Below, in pieces: positions 1-4,748 of a stretch of 7,728 nt of DNA. The notes beneath the pieces are model-generated. The model made no database searches and was not told the DNA's origin. It was given only the letters and a program-made list of their open reading frames with translations. The stretch is taken from assembly GCA_001898095.1 (NCBI GenBank), contig MKSH01000116.1:1-7728 (forward strand), read 5' to 3'. Made by a program: the position numbers and the translations under genes. The first letter of the stretch is position 1. Every line of letters begins with the position of its first letter. The DNA comes from Solirubrobacterales bacterium 70-9 (lineage in GTDB: Bacteria; Actinomycetota; Thermoleophilia; Solirubrobacterales; 70-9).

Positions 1-47
1 CCTTGATTGGGTAACACCCGGGTCACGACGCATATGTGTGCGGTAAG

Positions 48-1205
48 TCAGTCGGGGACGCTGTCCGTGCCCCAGAACAGGGCCAGCCAGTCGTGGATGA
101 AGTCGGTGGCCATCGAGACGATGTCGAGCTCGCAGTGCTCCGCACCGCCCTCGTCGAGGTTGAACACGCGCAGCTCACGCGAGGCCGCATTCACCGCTCG
201 TTCGTAGGTTCGTTCCGCGGTCCACAGTGGACACTGGCGGTCGTTCTCACCGTGGAAGACCAGCAGCGGGCACTCGACCTGCTCCATGATCCCGCCCTCG
301 AGGGTGAAGTCTTTGATGCGCTCGCCGATCGCCTCGGCGCTGTCGAGCCCGTAGAGCGCGAACTCCTCCGGTGAGAACGTCATTCCCTTGTCGACGCCGA
401 GCTGGTGGATGTCCCAGATCGCACCCCACACGACGCACACCTTCAGCCGCTTCTCGAACGCGGCGCTTCGGGGCGCGTAGTAACCGCCCATGCTTTGCGC
501 CAAGATGCCGATCTTGTCGGCGTCGACGTCGTCACGGCCCTCGAGGTAGTCGACGGCCGCCGTCGCGGCGACCTCGATGTCCGGCCGTGCATAGAGCTTG
601 TGGCGCCGCAGCGCCTCGCCGCTGCCGGGGTGGTCGACGATCAACATCGAGATCCCGCGTTCGGCCAGGCCGTTGCGGTGGCGCAGCCAGCTGACCTCCT
701 TGACGTCGTGCGAGCCGTCGAAGTGCACCATGCACGGCGCCGGCCCGTCGGCGCCCTGGGCGGGAACGAACAACGACGGCAGCACCGTCCCTTCAAACGG
801 GACGTCGACGAACTGGATCCCGGTGCGCCCGAGCTCACAGCCGCGTCGAAAGCGGCGCTGGGCGTCCGCGTAGATCGCCTCGGTCGCGGGCGCGCCGGCG
901 GGAGCGTTGACCTCGGCGACAAAGCCGTAGTTGGCGGCGCGCAGGTACTTACGGGCGGCGCTCGCGCGCAGGCCTTTGCGCGCGTCGTCCTCGGCAAGCC
1001 GCTCGACGTGCTCGCCGAGCTCGCGCCAAGGCGTCGCCCAGCGTTGGCGATCAGCCGGATCGTTGTTGCCCATCAGCTCGCGCTTGCCGGCGTGCTCCTT
1101 GAGCGGGCCGATGAAGCGATCGATCTCGGTCATCTCGCCGCCCATGCCGAGCGAGTTCATGATCATCGCCGACCACCAGTAGTTGCCTGGAAAGTATTCG
1201 AACAT
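48..1205 (-). CDS. alpha/beta hydrolase, FrsA / 2,6-dihydroxypseudooxynicotine hydrolase-like
   Basis: Predicted cytoplasmic serine hydrolase of 385 residues, last gene of the leftward unit. Seen: residues 1-130 form a mainly helical N-terminal part (starts MFEYFPGNYWW), followed by an alpha/beta hydrolase core. The nucleophile elbow is GILAQSMGG with Ser238, the acid is probably Asp322 in HGENDRQCP, and the base is probably His357 in GGAEHCELD, so the triad is complete. HFDG at 161-164 lies where the oxyanion loop is expected. Known: relatives with this N-terminal helical domain include FrsA-type esterases and the C-C bond hydrolase of nicotine breakdown. Start: the ATG at 1205 has an AGAAGG ribosome site nine bases upstream; the frame stays open further upstream, but an earlier start would run into the preceding gene. 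No signal peptide or membrane segment is seen. Inference: cleaves an ester, amide or C-C bond of a pathway intermediate. The exact reaction is unknown. Confidence 0.92.
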   Translation of the reverse strand: MFEYFPGNYWWSAMIMNSLGMGGEMTEIDRFIGPLKEHAGKRELMGNNDPADRQRWATPWRELGEHVERLAEDDARKGLRASAARKYLRAANYGFVAEVNAPAGAPATEAIYADAQRRFRRGCELGRTGIQFVDVPFEGTVLPSLFVPAQGADGPAPCMVHFDGSHDVKEVSWLRHRNGLAERGISMLIVDHPGSGEALRRHKLYARPDIEVAATAAVDYLEGRDDVDADKIGILAQSMGGYYAPRSAAFEKRLKVCVVWGAIWDIHQLGVDKGMTFSPEEFALYGLDSAEAIGERIKDFTLEGGIMEQVECPLLVFHGENDRQCPLWTAERTYERAVNAASRELRVFNLDEGGAEHCELDIVSMATDFIHDWLALFWGTDSVPD

Positions 1206-1266
1206 AAGCCGTCGCCTTCTTGGTAATTGCTTGTTTGTGTGTGCGTGTCGAGGGTGGGAAATTCGG

Positions 1267-2025
1267 CTACTGCGCGGACCAGCCGCCGTCGATGACGAGG
1301 CTCTGGCCGGTGATGTAGCCGGCGGCATCGGAGACCAGGAAGGCTGCCGCGGGAGCGATGTCGTCGACCTCGCCGATGCGACCGAGGGGCGTGAGAGCGA
1401 GCATCGCCTTCTCGAACTCCGGGTCTGCGAAGAAGCCCTCGTTCATCGCCGTGTGGACGTTGCCGGGAGCGATCGCGTTGACGCGCACCCCGTTGGGCGC
1501 CTCCTCGATCGCGAGCGCGCGCACCAGGTTCTCGACCCCGCCCTTGACGGCGCAGTAGGCGGTGCCGGTGCCGACGCCCACCCGGCCCGCGAGCGAGCTG
1601 AGGAACAGAACCGTGCCGCCGGATTCGCGCAGGTGCCGGATCGCGGCCTGGGTGAGCGCGAACGGCGCGCGCACGTTGCACTCCCACTGACGGTCGAGGG
1701 CGCCGAGGCTCTCCTCGAACGGCGCCAGCTCGAAGATCCCGGCGCAGTTGACCAACGCGTCCAGGCGGCCGAAGCCGGCGAGCGCCTGCTCGACAACCTG
1801 CGCGGGAGCGCCGTCGACCAGCAGGTCGGCCTCGATCACGACGGGGTCTCTGCCGCTGCCGCGGATCTTCTCCGCCGTGATCGCGAGGCGCTCCGCGTCG
1901 CGTCCGACGATCGCCACTTCCGCCCCGGCCGCCGCGAGCACGGCGGCGGTACGCGCGCCGATCCCCGAGCTGGCGCCGGTGACGATCATCGCCTTGCCTG
2001 CCAGCGAGATCTCAAGCCCTGACAT
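1267..2025 (-). CDS. SDR family oxidoreductase (first of two; FabG-like classical SDR)
   Basis: Classical short-chain dehydrogenase/reductase of 252 residues, a normal family length. Seen: TGASSGIG dinucleotide motif at 16-23, Asp67 in EADL, NCAG at 93-96 (variant of NNAG), and a complete catalytic tetrad Asn117, Ser144, Tyr157, Lys161. The C-terminus has the usual YITGQSLVIDGGW block. After strand beta2 the sequence reads GRDAERL, with Arg42 placed as in NADP-preferring members, so NADP(H) is an inference. Start choice is uncertain. The ATG at 2025 has AGGAG five bases upstream and gives a standard N-terminus. The in-frame ATG at 2043, six codons earlier and directly after the stop of the preceding gene, has GGAGG eight bases upstream. 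The gene sits 61 bases before the hydrolase with no terminator between. Likely oxidises or reduces a hydroxyl/keto group of the pathway substrate; substrate unknown. Confidence 0.93.
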   Translation of the reverse strand: MSGLEISLAGKAMIVTGASSGIGARTAAVLAAAGAEVAIVGRDAERLAITAEKIRGSGRDPVVIEADLLVDGAPAQVVEQALAGFGRLDALVNCAGIFELAPFEESLGALDRQWECNVRAPFALTQAAIRHLRESGGTVLFLSSLAGRVGVGTGTAYCAVKGGVENLVRALAIEEAPNGVRVNAIAPGNVHTAMNEGFFADPEFEKAMLALTPLGRIGEVDDIAPAAAFLVSDAAGYITGQSLVIDGGWSAQ

Positions 2026-2030
2026 TTCTT

Positions 2031-2035
2031 CTCCT
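2031..2035 (-). promoter_or_regulatory. ribosome binding site favouring the 2025 start of the first SDR
   Basis: AGGAG on the minus strand, five bases before the ATG at 2025. A competing GGAGG (2052-2056) sits eight bases before the ATG at 2043, so the start of this SDR is not settled by the ribosome site alone. The shorter form is preferred because classical SDRs usually begin about ten residues before the glycine motif strand. Confidence 0.5.
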
Positions 2036-2043
2036 CTCGACAT

Positions 2044-2817
2044 CTACGAGTCCTCCCACTCGACGTTCCCGTCGAGTCGCAGGAGCTGTCCGGTGATGCT
2101 GCGCGCGCGGCGCGAACATAGGAAGAGGGCGAGGTCGGCGAACTCGTCCATCTCGACGGTGCGCCGCGTGGAGACATAGCGCAGCACCTCCGCGCGGTAC
2201 TCCTCGACCCCTTTCCCGTGCGCGCGCGCATTGCGCTCGAAGATCTCGGCCAGGCGTCGGTTCTCGATCGGCCCCGGCAGGATCGCGTTGCAGCGCACCC
2301 CGAACGGGCCCAGCTCGCGCGCGATCGAGCGCGTCAGGCCCTCGATCGCCGCCTTGCTCGCAACGTAGGAGGAGCGCAGCGGCGGGGCGGTCCAGGTGCT
2401 GCCGGAGGAGAAGTTCAGGATCGTGCCGTGGCGCCGCTCCTTCATCGCCGGGACGACCCGTGCGATGCAGCGCACGAAACCGGTCACGTTGACGTTGAAG
2501 AGCGCGTTCCAGTCGTTCGCGTCCTGCTCCTCGATCGCCGCCCGGCGGCCGGCGAGCCCGACGCAGTTGACGAGCACGTCGATCCGGCCGACGTGCGCGA
2601 GCGCCTCCTCGTGCAGCCGCGCGACGTCCGCATCGGACCCGACGTCGGCGACGCTGGCGCCGATCTCGTCGCCGACCGCGCCCAGCGCGTCGACAAGCGC
2701 GGGGTCGGCGTCGCCGACATGGACCCGGTCGCCTTGCGCGGCGAACGCCTCGGCGATCGCCAGGCCGACGCTGCCGGCGCCGCCGGTGACGAGCACGCCC
2801 TTAGACCCTTCGTTCAT
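2044..2817 (-). CDS. SDR family oxidoreductase (second; Asp-type, probably NAD-dependent)
   Basis: Classical short-chain dehydrogenase/reductase of 257 residues. Seen: TGGAGSVG at 11-18, acidic Asp36 at the end of beta2 (VHVGDAD), NCVG at 84-87 instead of NNAG, and a full tetrad Asn110, Ser138, Tyr151, Lys155. The C-terminus has SITGQLLRLDGN. An acid at the end of beta2 is known to favour NAD over NADP, so this paralogue probably works in the oxidative direction (inference). It is clearly diverged from the neighbouring SDR, so this is not a recent duplication. Its ATG overlaps the stop of the BKACE gene as ATGA, with only a weak AAGG four bases upstream, which suggests translational coupling. 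Its TAG is followed at once by a possible ATG of the next SDR. A role as hydroxy-acid dehydrogenase feeding the BKACE enzyme is plausible but unproven. Confidence 0.94.
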   Translation of the reverse strand: MNEGSKGVLVTGGAGSVGLAIAEAFAAQGDRVHVGDADPALVDALGAVGDEIGASVADVGSDADVARLHEEALAHVGRIDVLVNCVGLAGRRAAIEEQDANDWNALFNVNVTGFVRCIARVVPAMKERRHGTILNFSSGSTWTAPPLRSSYVASKAAIEGLTRSIARELGPFGVRCNAILPGPIENRRLAEIFERNARAHGKGVEEYRAEVLRYVSTRRTVEMDEFADLALFLCSRRARSITGQLLRLDGNVEWEDS

Positions 2818-3779
2818 GCAGCCTTGGGCGCCGCGTAGGCGCGCGGTCGAGCGTCGACGCCGAGCAGTTCCCGGGCCTGGGCCGGCGTCGCGACCTCGCG
2901 GTTGAGCTCGCCCGCCATCCGGACCGCCCGCTCGACCGCCTCGCCGTTCCCGCGCAGCCTGCGCCCACGCGCGTAGTAGAGGTTGTCCTCCAGGCCGACG
3001 CGAACGTGGCCGCCGAGCAGCATCGAGAGCGTCGTCATCGGCAGCTGGAAAGGGCCGATGCCGCAGATCGCGAAGATCGCGCCGGCCGGCAGCTCGCGCA
3101 CCAGCCCGCAGACGTGCTCGGGCGTCGCGAACGACGAGGTCTGGTAGCCCATCACGAACTGGTGGAGGTACGGCGGCTCGATCAGCCCTGCCTCGAGCAG
3201 GTCACGCACCGCCCAGAACTGCCCCGGCTGGTAGACCTCCATCTCGGGCTTGATGCCGTGCTCGCGCATCGTCGCGGCGAGCTGGCGGATCACCCCGTAC
3301 GTGAACGGCACGCAGCCGTCGTAGACGGTCTCTTCGCGTCCGGAGCCCAGCTCGGCCGGCCGTGCGACGAGCGTGAAGCGCGACATGTCGGGACCCATGT
3401 TGAGCGAGGCCAGCTCCGGCAACGCGCCGAGACAGGCGATCCGCTCCTCCATCGTCGTCGTCGGTCCGCCGCCGGTCGTGTTGTTGATGACGATGTCGGG
3501 ACACGAGGCGCGAACGCGCGCATTGATCTCGGCGTAGACGTCCGGGTCGCCGGTCGCGCGTGCCGGGTCGCCCGGCCGGCGCCCGTGGATGTGGACGACC
3601 GAAGCGCCGGCGTCGTAGGCCTCCTTCGCCTGCGCAGCGATCTCCTCGGGCGTCTCCGGCAGCCGCTCGTGCGTCTCCTTCCCCTGCACGCCGCCGTTCA
3701 CAGCCGCGGTGACGATGAGCGGGCCGAAACCCTGTCGCGCCTGCTCGAGCCAGCGATACGTGTTGTACAGCGTGTCCAT
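2814..3779 (-). CDS. BKACE family (DUF849) beta-keto acid cleavage enzyme
   Basis: First gene of the leftward unit, 321 residues, TIM-barrel enzyme of the 3-keto-5-aminohexanoate cleavage enzyme (Kce) family. Known reaction type: a beta-keto acid plus acetyl-CoA gives acetoacetate plus a new acyl-CoA, with a Zn ion. Seen: LIVTAAVNGG at 21-30, the metal motif HIHGR with His63 and His65, NNTTGGG at 99-105, SLNMG at 125-129, PEMEVYQPG at 178-186, and VGLEDN with Glu264, the expected third Zn ligand, and Asp265 beside it. The first beta strand begins about 20 residues in, whereas many family members begin it almost at once, and no other Met lies upstream of residue 110, so the N-terminus looks extended. 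The start has AGAGGG eight bases upstream. It overlaps the next gene by ATGA, and a GntR-type palindrome lies 28 bases before the start. The family covers many beta-keto acids, so the substrate cannot be assigned. Confidence 0.94.
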   Translation of the reverse strand: MDTLYNTYRWLEQARQGFGPLIVTAAVNGGVQGKETHERLPETPEEIAAQAKEAYDAGASVVHIHGRRPGDPARATGDPDVYAEINARVRASCPDIVINNTTGGGPTTTMEERIACLGALPELASLNMGPDMSRFTLVARPAELGSGREETVYDGCVPFTYGVIRQLAATMREHGIKPEMEVYQPGQFWAVRDLLEAGLIEPPYLHQFVMGYQTSSFATPEHVCGLVRELPAGAIFAICGIGPFQLPMTTLSMLLGGHVRVGLEDNLYYARGRRLRGNGEAVERAVRMAGELNREVATPAQARELLGVDARPRAYAAPKAA

Positions 3780-3807
3780 CGTCAGATCCCTCTCTTCCCG
3801 TCCAAAG

Positions 3808-3818
3808 TTGTATCACAA
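3808..3818. promoter_or_regulatory. candidate GntR/FadR-type operator upstream of the BKACE gene
   Basis: TTGTATCACAA matches the TNGTnnnACnA pattern known for FadR-subfamily GntR regulators. It ends 28 bases before the BKACE start. It overlaps a second, longer inverted repeat (CACAATG-T-CATTGTG, 3814-3828) whose right arm supplies an extra TTGTGTC half-site at 3824-3830. The location suits blocking of the BKACE promoter. Binding by the adjacent regulator is inferred. Confidence 0.65.
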
Positions 3819-3828
3819 TGTCATTGTG
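3814..3828. repeat. perfect 7-base inverted repeat with a one-base centre
   Basis: CACAATG and CATTGTG flank a single T. The left arm is shared with the operator-like site at 3808-3818. The right arm contains TTGTGTC, identical to the first seven bases of the palindrome upstream of hyuA. This may allow two regulator dimers to bind side by side or in alternative registers. Confidence 0.6.
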
Positions 3829-3886
3829 TCGGCTAAAGAAAGCACAAGCGCCGCCTCGGCCTCTGCCAGGGCCGCCCGGCAGGAGA

Positions 3887-3897
3887 TTGCGTCACAA
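3887..3897. promoter_or_regulatory. candidate GntR-type operator upstream of gntR (autoregulation)
   Basis: TTGCGTCACAA differs from the site upstream of hyuA only at positions 4 (C for T), and fits TNGTnnnACnA with that one mismatch. It ends 17 bases before the gntR ATG, so it would overlap the promoter or the start of transcription of the regulator. Negative autoregulation is common in this family and is the inferred role. Confidence 0.55.
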
Positions 3898-3914
3898 TGA
3901 TTCACTAGCCGCTT

Positions 3915-4601
3915 ATGCCACCCAAATCCACCGCAACCGACAAGTCGCTTTCCGGAGGACCCGCCCCGCTGACGCCCGTCTCGACCGTCGAGGCGCTGGA
4001 ACGTGAGCTGCGTCGCCGCATCCTCGACGGCGAGCTGGCGCCGGGGACACACCTGCGCGAGACCGACCTGGCGGACTCCTACCGCGTCGGGCGCTACACG
4101 GTGCGCTCCGCCTTCCAGCGGCTCGTGCACAGCGGCATGGCCGTCTACGAGCAGAACCGCGGCGTCTCGGTACTCCAGCCGACGCCCGAGGTCATCCGCG
4201 ACGTCTACAGCTTCCGTGCGGCAATCGAGGCCGAGTCAGCCCGCCGGATCATCGAGCGCGAACTGTCGCTGGATCGGGTCCATGCCGCCGTCGAGCGCCT
4301 GCAGAAGCTGCCGAAGAACGCCTCCCGGGCGACGCTGATCCAGGCCGACCTGGCGGTCCACCAGGCAATCGTCGAAGCGGCCGAAAGCCCTCGCATGCTG
4401 ACGGCGTTCCTCGACGTGGTCGACCAGGTGATGCTCTTTCTCTCCGCCGCCAGCCTGGAGCGACTCGAGGTCGTGCTCACCCATGCCAAGCACGACCACG
4501 GCGAGATCGCGGACGCCCTCGAGAGCGGCGATCAGGAGCGCGCGGTCGCCTTGATCCGCCGCCATCTCTACGGCATGCTCGACGAGCAGTCGGGGGACTG
4601 A
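3915..4601 (+). CDS. GntR family transcriptional regulator, FCD (FadR-like) subfamily
   Basis: Regulator of 228 residues. Seen: winged helix-turn-helix at about 24-88 (LERELRRRILDGELAPGTHL, then TVRSAFQRLVHSGMA and a wing NRGVSV), followed by an all-helical FCD ligand domain at about 95-220. The FCD metal set is present: Asp145 and His149 in ADLAVH, His195 in KHDHGEI, and His217 in RRHL. Known: such domains usually bind small carboxylates through a divalent metal, and ligand binding releases DNA. Start: the ATG at 3915 has no Shine-Dalgarno sequence, so the message may be leaderless. A GGAGG at 3954-3958 lies ten bases before an in-frame CTG at 3969, which would remove 18 poorly structured residues, but CTG starts are rare. 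The gene is divergent from the BKACE unit and upstream of hyuAB. Palindromes near all three units make it the likely local regulator. Confidence 0.94.
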   Translation: MPPKSTATDKSLSGGPAPLTPVSTVEALERELRRRILDGELAPGTHLRETDLADSYRVGRYTVRSAFQRLVHSGMAVYEQNRGVSVLQPTPEVIRDVYSFRAAIEAESARRIIERELSLDRVHAAVERLQKLPKNASRATLIQADLAVHQAIVEAAESPRMLTAFLDVVDQVMLFLSAASLERLEVVLTHAKHDHGEIADALESGDQERAVALIRRHLYGMLDEQSGD

Positions 4602-4627
4602 AACCGGGCGGTGGCGCGGTGCATTTC

Positions 4628-4680
4628 GACCCCGCGCGTGCCGGGGCGGGTCCGCCAAGCCGCCTTGCAGGCTTGACTCT
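4628..4680 (+). terminator. possible weak terminator hairpins after gntR
   Basis: Two small hairpins lie in the gap after gntR: CCCCG (4630-4634) with CGGGG (4642-4646), and CAAGCC (4656-4661) with GGCTTG (4670-4675) around an eight-base loop. The second is followed by ACTCTTTGTG, only a poor T-run. Together they could lower read-through into hyuA, but the stems are short and this may be chance in GC-rich DNA. Confidence 0.25.
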
Positions 4681-4691
4681 TTGTGTCACAA
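4681..4691. promoter_or_regulatory. candidate GntR-type operator upstream of hyuAB
   Basis: TTGTGTCACAA is a perfect palindrome around its central base and a full match to TNGTnnnACnA. It ends 57 bases before the TTG start of hyuA, a normal distance for a promoter-overlapping operator. A TTGACT at 4673-4678 resembles a -35 box, but I see no good -10 at the proper spacing. The site argues that hyuAB has its own regulated promoter rather than depending on gntR transcription. Confidence 0.65.
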
Positions 4692-4737
4692 TCTTGGCCG
4701 AGTCGCGCTGGACCTCGCGGCTTGTCCAATACGACAC

Positions 4738-4742
4738 GGAGG
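4738..4742 (+). promoter_or_regulatory. ribosome binding site deciding the TTG start of hyuA
   Basis: GGAGG lies six bases before TTG at 4749. It favours this start over the in-frame GTG at 4683, which falls inside the operator-like palindrome and would add 22 residues with no family likeness. Confidence 0.8.
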
Positions 4743-4748
4743 CCTGAC

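Larger units (their letters stand above)
3780..3914. promoter_or_regulatory. divergent control region between the BKACE unit and the gntR gene
   Basis: This 135-base non-coding stretch separates the leftward and rightward genes and should contain both promoters. It is less GC-rich than the flanking genes near 3800-3840. It carries one operator-like palindrome close to each start codon. I could not find a convincing -35/-10 pair on either strand, so no promoter is placed. Confidence 0.7.

Noticed and set aside
9..26. GGGT/ACCC and ACCCGGGT symmetry near the left edge as a terminator of the leftward unit
   Set aside because: Stems are only four bases and no T-run follows on the minus strand; too little flanking sequence to judge.
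405..1226. Plus-strand open frame opposite the alpha/beta hydrolase
   Set aside because: Shadow frame without domain motifs; the opposite strand encodes a complete catalytic triad in a normal-length hydrolase.
1206..1266. Separate promoter or terminator in the gap before the hydrolase gene
   Set aside because: The 61 bases are less GC-rich but show no hairpin with T-run and no clear -35/-10 pair; read-through from the SDR gene is simpler.
1206..1328. Upstream-extended start for the alpha/beta hydrolase
   Set aside because: The extra 41 residues are the antisense-frame reading of the SDR end and the 61-base gap; ATG 1205 has a good ribosome site and a family-like N-terminus.
3006..3836. Plus-strand open frame opposite the BKACE gene
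   Set aside because: No family motif, composition dominated by Arg, Asp, Val and Leu, and it runs across the divergent control region. The minus strand has the full BKACE motif set.
4683..4748. GTG at 4683 as the hyuA start
   Set aside because: It lies inside the operator-like palindrome, lacks a ribosome site, and the 22 added residues look unlike family N-termini; TTG 4749 has GGAGG at ideal spacing.
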